A program made the position numbers and the translations under genes. From Achromobacter sp. MYb9 (GTDB lineage: Bacteria; Pseudomonadota; Gammaproteobacteria; Burkholderiales; Burkholderiaceae_B), in the NCBI RefSeq assembly GCF_002975275.1, contig NZ_PCOQ01000008.1:1-64000 (forward strand): DNA of 64,000 nucleotides, given 5' to 3'. Below are positions 16,673 to 25,819 of the stretch, in pieces. The notes below the pieces were generated by a model. It was given only the letters and a program-made list of their open reading frames with translations. It did no database searches and was not told the origin of the DNA. Position 1 is the first letter of the stretch. Every line of letters begins with the position of its first letter.

Positions 16673-16723
16673 AGATCGTCTTCAGTTGGCTATCGCGCCG
16701 TGGCGCTGGGAATGGGGCGGGCA

Positions 16724-16843
16724 TTACTGCCGCGTGGTGATTGCCGCGACTGGCTCTGCCGGCCAACCCGCTTCCCACGCTTCAACCTTGCCGGGCCAGA
16801 ACCAGTGGCTGTGCTCACCCTGGCGCCATCCCCTTCCGCAGCT
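16724..16843 (-). pseudogene. CrpP/RMF-like small protein, no start codon
   Basis: About 39 codons read TSCGRGWRQGEHSHWFWPGK, then VEAWEAGWPAEP, ending in TAA. The core KVEAWEAGW is shared with the intact CrpP-like protein at 32366-32602. The frame overlaps the end of the preceding gene, is closed upstream by TGA and has no ATG, GTG or TTG, so it is either a remnant or reached by frameshifting from the upstream gene. Confidence 0.4.
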
Positions 16844-17108
16844 TGTCCGGCGTTTCCATCATTTCCTGCACGTCCTGGTCGCGCTCGATGACACAGGGCT
16901 CTTCCCGCAGCGCCTGCATGAAGTCGTCGTAGAGGCTGCCGGTGATGCCGGCAGGGCGCTTGAAGTCGCCCGACAGCTGGTAGGCGCGCAGAACGACCGA
17001 GCGCAGGCGCTTGACCTCCCATAGTAGGGTGATCACATCGGCGTTCCATGACTGGCGCTCACGGATGGCGCGTAGGTCGGCGTGGAGGAGGGGCGGTTTG
17101 AACGGCAT
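16815..17108 (-). CDS. SOS-regulated phage hypothetical protein
   Basis: 97-aa helical, charged protein (LLHADLRAIRERQSWNADVI near the N-terminus). Unrecognised, but its start lies 9 bp after a perfect LexA box, and the transcript ends at a strong terminator. It is therefore expected to be induced by DNA damage. Neighbours are an SRAP-related chimera upstream and a CrpP-like fragment downstream. Confidence 0.6.
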   Translation of the reverse strand: MPFKPPLLHADLRAIRERQSWNADVITLLWEVKRLRSVVLRAYQLSGDFKRPAGITGSLYDDFMQALREEPCVIERDQDVQEMMETPDKLRKGMAPG

Positions 17109-17117
17109 GGCGGAAAA

Positions 17118-17137
17118 TACTGTTTATGCGTCCAGTA
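17118..17137 (-). promoter_or_regulatory. LexA (SOS) box
   Basis: TACTG, ten bases, CAGTA: a perfect match to the extended proteobacterial LexA operator. It is placed 9 bp before the ATG of the minus-strand gene at 17108. Confidence 0.8.
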
Positions 17138-17157
17138 TATTCCGTCGTAAATCGGGG

Positions 17158-17919
17158 TCAGCTTTCGGGGTTTCCCGGTCGCATTGGGGTGGCGACTAGC
17201 CGGTCAGCGGGGTAAGGGACGAGGAAGTCCCGGGCGTCCGAGGCCGGCGCGGTAAGCCAGTCGCCGTAGGCGCCCTCTGGCAGCATTACGACCATCCGTT
17301 TTTCCTTGCCCGACTGGTGGTAGTGCTTGAACAGAGGGTGATCGTCCGCGTTTATGGTCAGCATGGTGTAGCTGTCTTGCCATTGGCCGGCGGCGTCGCG
17401 GTACCGATCCCAAAGGCCAGCGATGCCCATAGGTTGGCCGTCCGTGATTGCACATTCGATCCTACCGTCCTGAAATCGTGACTTAATCACAATTTGGCCG
17501 CCGTGAGTGTAGTCATTGAGGTAGTCCCAGCTTTTATCGTGCAATTCCTCCAGCCCCGTCAAACTAGGCAGCGCGTCCGTCAGCGCCCTAATCTGCACTT
17601 TGATCTTGGGGATTCGATCAGTTTCAAGGAACTCTTCCGCCTGCGGGTCAGTGGCGGCGAACGAAAACCATGCACCTCTAACGGCAGTTTCGTACTGGGG
17701 CCGCATGAGGGTCAGAGCGGATGTGAACTGGCGGTCATTGATCAATGTGGTGATTGCCATTAGATGGTCCAAACTCACATGAAGAAAACCGGCACCCACC
17801 CGCTTTGCTACGCTGGAATGCTGGAACTCAACCCCCTGCAGCTTGCTGCTCAGAAGATCCCAAAAAGCACTTGTCTTCTGAAGCTCTGTTGGTATGTAAA
17901 ACCGTCTTTCTGCGTTCAT
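17158..17919 (-). CDS. DUF6988-like / SRAP C-terminal chimera
   Basis: 253 aa made of two unrelated parts in one frame. Residues 1 to about 155 look like a DUF6988-type helical protein (MRPQYETAVRGAWFSFAATD, NDYTHGGQIV). From AITDGQPMGIAGLWDRYRDA onward it is the C-terminal half of an SOS-response-associated peptidase (YedK/HMCES: TMLTINADDHPLFKHYHQ, EKRMVVMLPE). The Cys2 DNA-crosslinking nucleophile and first half of SRAP are absent, so abasic-site protection is not expected. The exact in-frame join suggests a deletion between two adjacent genes. An ATG at 17919 is used. Confidence 0.75.
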   Translation of the reverse strand: MNAERRFYIPTELQKTSAFWDLLSSKLQGVEFQHSSVAKRVGAGFLHVSLDHLMAITTLINDRQFTSALTLMRPQYETAVRGAWFSFAATDPQAEEFLETDRIPKIKVQIRALTDALPSLTGLEELHDKSWDYLNDYTHGGQIVIKSRFQDGRIECAITDGQPMGIAGLWDRYRDAAGQWQDSYTMLTINADDHPLFKHYHQSGKEKRMVVMLPEGAYGDWLTAPASDARDFLVPYPADRLVATPMRPGNPES

Positions 17920-18136
17920 GGCTGGATATCCAATTCTGACTTATCTATCACCGTTCTTCGGAAGACAGAGGGTACATGTCCAGCACCGGCAAAGCTCAGG
18001 AGGCATGGGCCTAAAGTAGGACATTGCGTTAGAACAGATAGCTGGAGAGCCGCATGAACTCGCAGCGTAGATCACACAATAGTTCTAACGATAAAAATGA
18101 AAAAGCCCGTGATATCAATGCGTTAGTAGCATTTCA

Positions 18137-18191
18137 CACGGGCCTTCTAAGCCCGGGGTCGGGGGTTCGAGCCCCTCCTGCCGCGCCAGAA
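18137..18191 (+). repeat. attR: 55-bp direct repeat
   Basis: Exact second copy of 8318-8372, holding only the 3' half of tRNA-Arg, so it is not a tRNA gene. Beyond the repeat the flanks still share a loose AAATACAA..CTTACG pattern. Confidence 0.93.
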
Positions 18192-18336
18192 TCGTCAAAA
18201 AATACAACGACTTACGGGGCATGCGCCACAGCCTGGCGACCAAGCCCGCGCGCGCATTCCGGAAGGCCGTGACAACCTGACGTATTGAACGATTACGTCA
18301 GCCCCGGCTTCAGAAGGCTACCCGCCGCGTGGCGGA

Positions 18337-19083
18337 TCAGGCTTTTGCGAACGCCCACAGGCCTGACGTCAACATCATCAATCCCGACGCTGTCAGCAAG
18401 CCAAGGACGATCTGCCGGAACCGCAGGTCGGATATTCCTTTGTACATCCGTGTGCCGAGAAACGTGGGAATCAGCATGGCAGGGGCAACGATCGCGAACA
18501 ATGGCAGCGTGGCCTTGGTGACGAGGCCGGTCGCGATGTAGGTGCCCATGATGACGATGAGCATCGCCAGGTTGAAGTTCTGGATGATCGCACGCTGCTC
18601 TTCTCTCGGGAATCCGCGTAACACGCACCACAACGTGGGAATTACGCCGGTGAAACCGCCGAACCCGCCTAATACGCCTCCCGCCAGGCCGGCCACCGCA
18701 TCGGCCAGCCTGCCGCCCGCGTCGATCTTCGGAATGCGCTGTGCAAAGAGCATGGCCGGGCACCAAATCAGCAGGATGACGCCAAGGCCGATTTTGAACG
18801 TGTTGGCGTCCACCAGCGGCAAGAGCCAGACGCCCACCGGGATGCCGGCGATGCCTCCCAGGACAAACGGCAGCAACTGGTTCCATTTGAAGCCACGCCT
18901 GACGGAAAACGCGGCGATCAGCTGCCCTAAAAGGCCGCCAAATACCGTCAGTGTGGCTGCGACTTTTGGGTCAACCGCCCACACCCAGAACGACATGGCA
19001 ACAAGGCCGAAGGCAAAGCCGGAGAGTCCCTGAACAAAGCCTGCTACAACGGCGCCGGCCGCCACCACGAGATAGAGCGTCAT
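18337..19083 (-). CDS. TauE/SafE-family sulfite/organosulfonate exporter
   Basis: 248-aa inner-membrane protein with about eight hydrophobic segments. The paired glycine-rich repeats are typical of TauE/SafE: AGFVQGLSGFAFGLVAMSFW at the N-terminus and GGFGGFTGVIP in the second half. Family members export sulfite, sulfoacetate or similar anions; the substrate here is not defined by neighbours. It is the first core gene after the island. Confidence 0.85.
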   Translation of the reverse strand: MTLYLVVAAGAVVAGFVQGLSGFAFGLVAMSFWVWAVDPKVAATLTVFGGLLGQLIAAFSVRRGFKWNQLLPFVLGGIAGIPVGVWLLPLVDANTFKIGLGVILLIWCPAMLFAQRIPKIDAGGRLADAVAGLAGGVLGGFGGFTGVIPTLWCVLRGFPREEQRAIIQNFNLAMLIVIMGTYIATGLVTKATLPLFAIVAPAMLIPTFLGTRMYKGISDLRFRQIVLGLLTASGLMMLTSGLWAFAKA

Positions 19084-19237
19084 TGTTAGACAACCGAGAA
19101 TGAGAAATACAAGGCGTACATCGCTACCTGCAAGATCCCTTTTCTCGGGTGCTCAAAGACAGGTGCTCCATCGTAATCGATGCTTGGGTGCCATTCCGAG
19201 ATTCCCGCGGTTCTCGTGACTGGCCGGCGCTATACGC

Positions 19238-20437
19238 CTACCCAGGTGCCCTGAATTTCAGAAGGACGGGCATGAAACAAGCCAGGCCCAATAATGGACC
19301 CGGCAGCAGATACCATGCGACGCCGACGCCTAAGGTCGGAAAACTCTGAGTCACTAACGTGATTGAAAATACGGTAATCAGGAATCCAATGCTGTTTTGG
19401 ATCGCCAGTGCGCCACCGACGAGTTCTGGCGGGCATGCGCGTGCGGAAATCGCAGAAAATTGTGCGGAATCGGAGATGACTGTCAGGCCCCAGAGCAGCA
19501 GCATGGGAATACAAAGCAACATGCCAAATGGCCTGGCAAAAGGGTAAGCCAGGCACATCAGTCCGGATGTTCCTAAAGATGCCGCAGCCACTATCGGGCT
19601 GCCCACACGTTGACTTAATCTGCCCGCAATTACGCTACCCAATGCGCCTATTCCGATAATGGAAAATGACAGGGCGGGCGCAAGCGCGCTACCTGAGTCC
19701 GACGCGAAATCGGAAGTGCTGATTAAGTCATTTATGAAAAATGGAACCAAGGTCCAGAACGCATAGAGTTCCCACATGTGCCCGAAATAGGCGAGCGCCG
19801 AGGCGCGGAAATCCGTGCCCTTGAACGCCTTGAGCGCCTTTCCCCATCCGGCCTGCGCGGCTTTCGCGCGGGGTAGATACGGCCCATCTCCCAGCGCTTG
19901 GACCAGCGCGCCGCCAGCGATTGCCAGCAGGCTGGAAGCCAGAACCACGCCGTGCCAGGAAAGGCTTCCCCCGCCGGCGCGTACCGCGTGGGGCAGGGCC
20001 GTGCCCAGCGTAAGCATGCCGACCAATAGCCCCAATGTTGAACCCGCGGCCGTTTGGGTCCAGCCGATGACCATTTTCATGCCAAGAGGGTATATCCCTG
20101 CCAGGCAGATCCCGACCGCAAACCGCAGAACCAGTCCTTGGTGGAAGTCCGACGCAAGCAACGCAAAGCATGCGTTGAACACCGCGCCCAAAAAGCAAGC
20201 GCTGGCAAATAACTTGCTGGCCGGGAAACGGTCCGCGACGCCACTGGCGGCCAGGGTCAGTGAGCCCAGGATAAAGCCGATCTGCGTGGCTCCCGTCAAT
20301 TGGCCGAATTGTGCAGTCGTAAGCGCCCATTCGGCAGATAGACTGTCTGCAGCGCTATTCGGGCTGAACCATAACGAGGTGCCGCAAAGCTGAGCCAGGA
20401 CGATCAGGGCCAGAGGGTGGCGAAGCAACATGTTCAT
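19238..20437 (-). CDS. MFS transporter
   Basis: About 399 aa with 12 predicted membrane helices; the N-terminus MNMLLRHPLALIVLAQLCGT begins in the first helix. The ATG at 20437 is preceded by GGAG at good spacing; an upstream start at 20467 would add an unlikely hydrophilic leader. Family MFS_1. Upstream on the same strand is a LysR gene facing away from a carbamoylase cluster, so it may belong to that regulon, but no substrate can be assigned. Confidence 0.85.
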   Translation of the reverse strand: MNMLLRHPLALIVLAQLCGTSLWFSPNSAADSLSAEWALTTAQFGQLTGATQIGFILGSLTLAASGVADRFPASKLFASACFLGAVFNACFALLASDFHQGLVLRFAVGICLAGIYPLGMKMVIGWTQTAAGSTLGLLVGMLTLGTALPHAVRAGGGSLSWHGVVLASSLLAIAGGALVQALGDGPYLPRAKAAQAGWGKALKAFKGTDFRASALAYFGHMWELYAFWTLVPFFINDLISTSDFASDSGSALAPALSFSIIGIGALGSVIAGRLSQRVGSPIVAAASLGTSGLMCLAYPFARPFGMLLCIPMLLLWGLTVISDSAQFSAISARACPPELVGGALAIQNSIGFLITVFSITLVTQSFPTLGVGVAWYLLPGPLLGLACFMPVLLKFRAPG

Positions 20438-20628
20438 TGAAGCTCCAGTTGGGCTTCCATGGTGCATTCAGCCGACGCTTCGTCCGCGGCGTCGCGGTCA
20501 TTGGTCGAATGCGGGTAGGCGGATCGTTCAACCGAATTCCGGTCAGGGTCAGAATTAGAATCTACTACCTTCTAGCCGCAAGGATAAACAAAAACTCCGC
20601 CGTCGCCAGTGACGAGCAACCTACTGCC

Positions 20629-21663
20629 TCAGCCTCGGTTGTTCAGCATGTGCAATTGCAGGGACGGGGTCTGGCGGGTAAACGCGGCATGCTGCGCGAA
20701 ATGCTGATCGCGTTGATGGCGGAATTCGTCGGCTTCGGCAAGCATCCAACCCTGCAGGGCGGCGATCTGTTCGGACGGCTGGTGCGCCGTCGCGAAGACG
20801 TACGAGGCGGGCGAGGGGGCGAAGATGCCAAATACATCGATCAATCGGCCTGCCTGTACATCTTCGAAAACGATCGCCGCGCGTCCCATCGCGATGCCTT
20901 GCCCGGTCATGGCCGAGCCCACCGCCAATTGCGACAGGTTGAAGCGTTGGCCCAGGTGCAAGTCCGGCAGATCCACGCCGGCATGTTCCAGCCACGTGCG
21001 CCATTCGATCAGGGCGGGGGCGCCCGACCATGCGGAGTCGTCATGCAGCAGGAAATTCAGCCGCAGGTCGTGAGGGGTCAGGATTTCGGGGTGCGCTGCC
21101 AGGAATTCCGGACTGGCAACGGGAAAGATCCATTCATCCAGCATTGCCACGCCCTGGTTGGGGGCCGTCTGTGCGGGCGTGAAGCAAATCATGGCGTCGA
21201 TGTGTTTGCCAGGAGGGTGCTTGTCGTCAAGGGGCTGCACTTCGGCCTGCACGCGTAGAGGGATATCAGGATGGCATCGAAAAAAGTCTCCCATGCGAGG
21301 CATCAGCCAGCGCATGGCAAACGAGGGCGCGCAAATCATTTCCATGGGCGCCGAAATGCGTTCCTGGCGGATTTCACCGATGACCGTATCCATGCAGCGA
21401 AATGCATCGCTGACCACGCAACGCAATCGTTCGCCTTCCGCGGTAAGCAACACTTCCCGGGGTAGTCGCTGCAGCACGGGGACTTCAAGCCAACCTTCAA
21501 GCTGCTTGATCTGTTGGCTTACCGCGCCCTGGGTAATGTGAAGTTCTTGCGCTGCACGCGTAAAGCTCCCGCAGCGCGCAACGGCCTCGAAGCAGCGCAA
21601 CCAAGTCAATAGAGAGGGTGAGAAACGCGTCTTCATCATCTGCTTCGTTAGTAGGCTGGCCAT
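20629..21663 (-). CDS. LysR-family regulator
   Basis: 344 aa from the ATG at 21663 (ATGs at 21639 and 21636 are also possible). The GcvA-type winged HTH is near the N-terminus (LRCFEAVARCGSFTRAAQEL, GAVSQQIKQLEGWL), followed by a periplasmic-binding-like effector domain. It is divergent from the N-carbamoyl-amino-acid hydrolase gene, so it is probably its regulator. The open frame runs further upstream, but that part overlaps the divergent gene and promoter. Confidence 0.85.
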   Translation of the reverse strand: MASLLTKQMMKTRFSPSLLTWLRCFEAVARCGSFTRAAQELHITQGAVSQQIKQLEGWLEVPVLQRLPREVLLTAEGERLRCVVSDAFRCMDTVIGEIRQERISAPMEMICAPSFAMRWLMPRMGDFFRCHPDIPLRVQAEVQPLDDKHPPGKHIDAMICFTPAQTAPNQGVAMLDEWIFPVASPEFLAAHPEILTPHDLRLNFLLHDDSAWSGAPALIEWRTWLEHAGVDLPDLHLGQRFNLSQLAVGSAMTGQGIAMGRAAIVFEDVQAGRLIDVFGIFAPSPASYVFATAHQPSEQIAALQGWMLAEADEFRHQRDQHFAQHAAFTRQTPSLQLHMLNNRG

Positions 21664-21878
21664 TCCCCGGCGTGGTGCAGGATTGGCATGAGACGGTGCG
21701 AAAAAAGCGTCATCGCGGTGCAGCAAATTGCGCGTTGCCCGATCCCGGCGATTGGCTGGCCTGAGATTAGTACTGCTAATGGGCTGGGCCAGTATAAGTC
21801 GTTTGTATCGTCTTCTGATCAAGGTGACTATGCAGCCATCAGCGACCACACGCAGGTCGACCTCACGGAGAGACAACG

Positions 21879-22829
21879 ATGGCACGGCATATCACGATCG
21901 GCGCGGCGCAGCTTGGCCCGATTGCCAAGACAGAGGGCAGGGAAGCGGTGGTCAAGCGGCTGATCGCATTGCTTCGGCAAGCCAGTGCGCGCGGCTGCGA
22001 ACTCGTGGTTTTTCCTGAGTTGGCCCTGACCACGTTCTTTCCGCGCTGGCTGATTCAAAGCGGCCCCCAGCTGGACGCCTGGTACGAGACGGAAATGCCG
22101 AATCCGCAGACGCAGCCCTTGTTCGATGAGGCGCGCGCCTTAGGCATCGGCTTCTATATCGGGTATGCGGAGCTGGCCGTCGAAGACGGCAAGACGCACC
22201 ACTACAACACGTCCATCCTGGTCGGCGCAGACGGGAAAATCATTGGCAAGTACCGCAAGATCCATTTGCCCGGGCATGTGGAGCCGCAGCCCGGCCGCGA
22301 CTCCCAGCATCTGGAGAAGCGTTATTTTGAACCGGGTAATTTGGGTTTTCCCGTATGGGACGCCTTTGGCGGCGTCGTGGGCATGTGCTTGTGCAATGAC
22401 CGGCGCTGGCCCGAAACCTATCGGGTGATGGCCCTGCAAGGGGCCGAACTTATCGTGCTGGGCTACAACACGCCCAATGACCATACCGGCGACGGCGCGG
22501 TGGATGGCTTGTCCAATTTCCATAACCACCTGGCCATGCAGGCGGGGGCGTATCAGAACAGCACCTGGGTCGTGGGCACGGCCAAGTGCGGCCGCGAAGA
22601 AGGGTCCCTGATGATCGGGCAGAGCGCCATCATCGCGCCTTCCGGCGAAATCGTGGCGATGGCGACCACACTGGAAGACGAACTCGTGACCGCGCGCTGC
22701 GATCTGGACATGAGCAAGGTGTATCGCGAGACATTTTTTGATTTCGCGCGCCATCGCGAACCGCAGCACTACGGCTTGATTGTCGAGCGCAAGGGTGTGG
22801 GTCCGGCCTTGAACAAGCAAGCGGCTTGA
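21879..22829 (+). CDS. N-carbamoyl-D-amino-acid amidohydrolase (carbon-nitrogen hydrolase)
   Basis: 316 aa nitrilase-superfamily enzyme. The catalytic triad falls at E47 (VFPELAL), K127 (KYRKIHLPG) and C172 (GMCLCNDRRWPE), the same numbers as in Agrobacterium D-carbamoylase, and RRWPETYR and GYNTPNDH match that subgroup. It cleaves N-carbamoyl-amino acids to amino acid, CO2 and ammonia, normally the last step of hydantoin use. First gene of a plus-strand run with a PLP enzyme, an oligopeptide-type importer and an M81 peptidase. No hydantoinase gene is present in the window. Confidence 0.88.
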   Translation: MARHITIGAAQLGPIAKTEGREAVVKRLIALLRQASARGCELVVFPELALTTFFPRWLIQSGPQLDAWYETEMPNPQTQPLFDEARALGIGFYIGYAELAVEDGKTHHYNTSILVGADGKIIGKYRKIHLPGHVEPQPGRDSQHLEKRYFEPGNLGFPVWDAFGGVVGMCLCNDRRWPETYRVMALQGAELIVLGYNTPNDHTGDGAVDGLSNFHNHLAMQAGAYQNSTWVVGTAKCGREEGSLMIGQSAIIAPSGEIVAMATTLEDELVTARCDLDMSKVYRETFFDFARHREPQHYGLIVERKGVGPALNKQAA

Positions 22830-22842
22830 GGCGGATACGACG

Positions 22843-24177
22843 ATGAACCATTTTGCCTCTGAACCTATCGTGGCCACGCGCGCACATGCGCCCCTGGATG
22901 CCTGCGTGAAAGGGATGCCGGGCGTGATCGGGTCGGTACCCATCGACGACGTCGCGAAGCAGGGATGGAACGTATTGCGCGAGGATTTGCCGCTGCCGCT
23001 GGCAGTGATCAGGCAAGACGCTTTGCATCACAACAGTGACTGGATGCGCCGGTTTCTGGAAGAGCGCGGCTCGATTTTCGCGCCTCACGGCAAGACCACG
23101 ATGAGCCCCCAGCTGTTTGATCTGCAACGCCGCGATGGCGCCTGGGGCATCACGCTGGCGACCTGTCATCAGGTTCAGGTCGCTCGCCAGTTCGGCGCGA
23201 AGCGGATTGTGCTGGCGAACCAGCTGGTCGGCAAGCAGGCTGTCGCGTACATATTGCAGGCATTGCGCGACGATCCCGGCTTCGATTTCTATTGCCTGGT
23301 GGACGACGCGGCGCACGTGAACGCACTGGCTCAGGCCGCCAGAGAAGCCGATATCGGCAGGCCCTTGCAGGTGCTGCTTGAAGTGGGATACGCCGGCGGC
23401 CGTACCGGGTGCCGAGACGATGCGTGCGTGCAAGCGGTGATTGCCGCGCTGAAGCAAGCGTCTCCTTATCTGGCCCTGCGGGGGGTGGAAGGATTCGAGG
23501 GCTTGATCAAGCCCTTGCCCGACCAGGATGTGGAAACGCAGATCGCGGCCTTTCTCGCCCGCATGATTGCGACCGTGCAGGCGTGTGAAGCCCAGCAGGC
23601 CTTTGCCGCCGGCCCGATTCTGCTGAGTGCCGGCGGGTCGTCTTTCTACGACCTGGTGACACGACACTTTTCCTCGCTGCGCTTGTCGCGCGAGCACATG
23701 GTGTTGACCCGCAGCGGTTGCTACCTGACGCACGATTCCCATCTTTATAAAGAGGCGTTCGCGCGGTTGCAGGATCGCAGTCCGGATGTTGCCAGCTTGG
23801 GCCATGGCTTGCGGCCGGCGCTGGAAGTCTGGGGCTATGTGCAGTCCCGGCCCGAGGCGGGAAAGGTCGTTGTCAATCTTGGAAAGCGCGATATTTCGCC
23901 CGACCACATGCCCCCCGTGATGGGGTGGTTCCGGCCGGCCACGAATGCCGTGCCCAGCGTCGCCGCGGCGCCTTCGCCCTTGTCGCAAGGTCACGTGGCG
24001 ACGGGCCTGGATGATCAGCACTGCCACATGAGTGTTCCCGTCGATTCGCCCTTGCGCGTGGGCGACATGGTGTGTTTTGGCATTTCGCACCCGTGTCTGA
24101 CGTTCGACAAATGGGAGGCCATTCTGATGGTGGACGAGCGGTACGACGTGGTAGGAGCCATTCGCACTTACTTCTAA
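22843..24177 (+). CDS. PLP-dependent D-amino-acid deaminase / D-threonine-aldolase family
   Basis: 444 aa. Fold III PLP enzyme of the alanine racemase-like/D-serine dehydratase-like group. The PLP Lys is in FAPHGKTTMSPQ (K84), and the C-terminal domain ends with GISHPCLTFDKW, whose His and Cys form the metal site of this family. Located 13 bp after the D-carbamoylase gene, it would act on the D-amino acid just released, giving a keto acid plus ammonia or aldol products. The exact reaction is not fixed by sequence. Confidence 0.82.
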   Translation: MNHFASEPIVATRAHAPLDACVKGMPGVIGSVPIDDVAKQGWNVLREDLPLPLAVIRQDALHHNSDWMRRFLEERGSIFAPHGKTTMSPQLFDLQRRDGAWGITLATCHQVQVARQFGAKRIVLANQLVGKQAVAYILQALRDDPGFDFYCLVDDAAHVNALAQAAREADIGRPLQVLLEVGYAGGRTGCRDDACVQAVIAALKQASPYLALRGVEGFEGLIKPLPDQDVETQIAAFLARMIATVQACEAQQAFAAGPILLSAGGSSFYDLVTRHFSSLRLSREHMVLTRSGCYLTHDSHLYKEAFARLQDRSPDVASLGHGLRPALEVWGYVQSRPEAGKVVVNLGKRDISPDHMPPVMGWFRPATNAVPSVAAAPSPLSQGHVATGLDDQHCHMSVPVDSPLRVGDMVCFGISHPCLTFDKWEAILMVDERYDVVGAIRTYF

Positions 24178-24213
24178 GCAGCTTTCATTCTTTTAGACCA
24201 AGGGGAAAAAAAC

Positions 24214-25812
24214 ATGGCACGAAAGCAATCGATGGCATTGCAGGCAGTACGGCTGGCACTGACCGCCAGCGCGTTGTTTGGAACGGCCGCATTCGCGCCC
24301 GTTCAGGCGCAGACCGTCACGGCGGTGATGCATGCCGCTTTGCGTTCATTGGACCCGGTGATTACCACCGGCTATATCGTCCGGAACCATGGCTACATGG
24401 TGTACGACACGCTGTTCGCCCTGGATGGGGACAACAAGATTCAGCCTCAGATGCTGGAATCCTGGAAAGCCTCCGATGACGGCAAGACCTATACCTTCAT
24501 CTTGCGAGAAGGACTGAAGTGGCATGACGGCAAGCCGGTGACGTCGGCCGACTGCATCGCGTCGATCAAGCGTTGGGCATCGCAGGACAAAATGGGCCAG
24601 ATGATGGCCTCGATGATGTCCGGCATGGAAGCGGTTGATGACAGGACGTTTGTCATGCGCTTTTCCGAGGCCACGGATCTGGCGGTGCGTGCCTTGGCCA
24701 AGCCCAGTGCCATCCCCGCCTTCATGATGCCCGAACGCGTCGCCAATACGCCGCCGTCGCAAGCGATCAAAGAGACCATCGGCTCGGGCCCGTTCCGCTT
24801 CGTGACCGAGGAATACAAGCCGGGCGTGCAGGTGGTCTACGCGAAGAACACGGACTATGTGCCGCGCAAGGAGCCTGCCAGCGGCCTGGCGGGGGGCAAG
24901 GTCGTCAAGGTGGACAAGGTCAAATGGGTGACCATGCCGGATCAGATGACGGCGGTGAACGCGTTGATCAACAAGGAAATCGATTTTCTCGAAAAAGCGC
25001 CCTTCGACCTGTTGCCGATGCTGGAAGGCAATAAAGACATCAATCTGCATGTCCTGACCTCGCAAGGCGGGCAATCCGAGATCCGCTTCAATTTCGAGCA
25101 GCCGCCGTTCAACAACAAGCTGATTCGACAAGCGGCGGTACTGGCGGTTGATCAGAAAGAGGTGCTGCAGGCGCAGATCGGCAATCCCAAGTACTTCCAG
25201 ACCTGCGCTGCCGTATTTGGCTGCGGCGGCCCCTACGAAAGCAGCATCGGCGCCGAAAAACTGGTGAAGGGCGACCCGGTCAAGGCCGCGGCTTTACTGA
25301 AAGAAGCCAATTACGACGGCACGCCGGTCGTGATACTGATGCCGTCGGACAACCCGGGCTCGGCGCCCATCCTGCAGGTGGTTGCGCAATCGCTGCGCAA
25401 GGCCGGCTTCAAGGTGGATCTGCAATCCATGGACTGGCAGACGGTGCTTAATCGCCGCGCTTCTCACGAACCGGCGGCCAAGGGCGGATGGAATATTTTC
25501 GGCACCTATACGGTGATTGCGGATATCCGGGACCCGCTTGCCTTCATGGGCGTGGCCGCGAACGGCAAGGATGCGTGGTTCGGCTGGCCGGATGTGCCCG
25601 AGATCGAAAAGCGCCGGGCTCAGTTTGCGCGCACGAATGATCCGGCCGTGCTCAAGCGCCTGGCTGACGAGATCCAGGAACTGGTGATCGATGAAGGCGT
25701 CATCGTGCCCTTGGGCCAGTTTTCAAACCTGTCCGCCACGGGCAAGCAACTAACGGGCGTGGTGGTTGCTCCGGTTCCCGTGTTCTGGGACCTCCAAAAA
25801 ACCGGTAAGTGA
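24214..25812 (+). CDS. dipeptide-type ABC transporter, binding protein
   Basis: 532-aa family 5 solute-binding protein. Signal peptide with cleavage near APVQAQ, then the family opening (AALRSLDPVITTGYIVRNHG), KTYTFILREGLKWHDGKPVT and the late KGGWNIFGTY region. These proteins deliver di/oligopeptides, nickel, heme or peptide-like compounds. It heads a complete import set and follows the D-amino-acid enzymes, suggesting capture of a carbamoylated, D-residue-containing or small peptidic compound. A TTTTAGACCAAGGGG leader precedes the ATG. Confidence 0.9.
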   Translation: MARKQSMALQAVRLALTASALFGTAAFAPVQAQTVTAVMHAALRSLDPVITTGYIVRNHGYMVYDTLFALDGDNKIQPQMLESWKASDDGKTYTFILREGLKWHDGKPVTSADCIASIKRWASQDKMGQMMASMMSGMEAVDDRTFVMRFSEATDLAVRALAKPSAIPAFMMPERVANTPPSQAIKETIGSGPFRFVTEEYKPGVQVVYAKNTDYVPRKEPASGLAGGKVVKVDKVKWVTMPDQMTAVNALINKEIDFLEKAPFDLLPMLEGNKDINLHVLTSQGGQSEIRFNFEQPPFNNKLIRQAAVLAVDQKEVLQAQIGNPKYFQTCAAVFGCGGPYESSIGAEKLVKGDPVKAAALLKEANYDGTPVVILMPSDNPGSAPILQVVAQSLRKAGFKVDLQSMDWQTVLNRRASHEPAAKGGWNIFGTYTVIADIRDPLAFMGVAANGKDAWFGWPDVPEIEKRRAQFARTNDPAVLKRLADEIQELVIDEGVIVPLGQFSNLSATGKQLTGVVVAPVPVFWDLQKTGK

Positions 25813-25819
25813 GTCGGCC

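Larger units (their letters stand above)
8373..18191. mobile_element. decayed prophage/genomic island in tRNA-Arg(TCT)
   Basis: A 9.8-kb element bounded by the 55-bp repeat. It carries an integrase remnant beside the left end, phage-type genes (PAPS-reductase-like, HNH endonuclease, lysozyme-like protein, nested Rz/Rz1), accessory genes of visibly lower GC (Hint-domain and lectin-like proteins), an alpha/beta hydrolase, an asparagine-synthase-like gene, a LexA-box operon and a DUF6988/SRAP chimera. It has no intact integrase, replication, head or tail set, so it is probably immobile by itself. Several gene fusions mark internal deletions. Confidence 0.88.

Noticed and set aside
18137-18191. 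A second tRNA-Arg gene
   Set aside because: Only the 3' half is present, without acceptor 5' strand and D arm; it is the attR copy left by integration.
18192-18278. Short basic frame after attR as an integrase end
   Set aside because: About 28 codons without catalytic residues; it reads well only by chance.
22630-24090. 486-codon minus-strand frame opposite the PLP enzyme
   Set aside because: Shadow frame; no recognisable protein features, and the plus strand has clear catalytic motifs.
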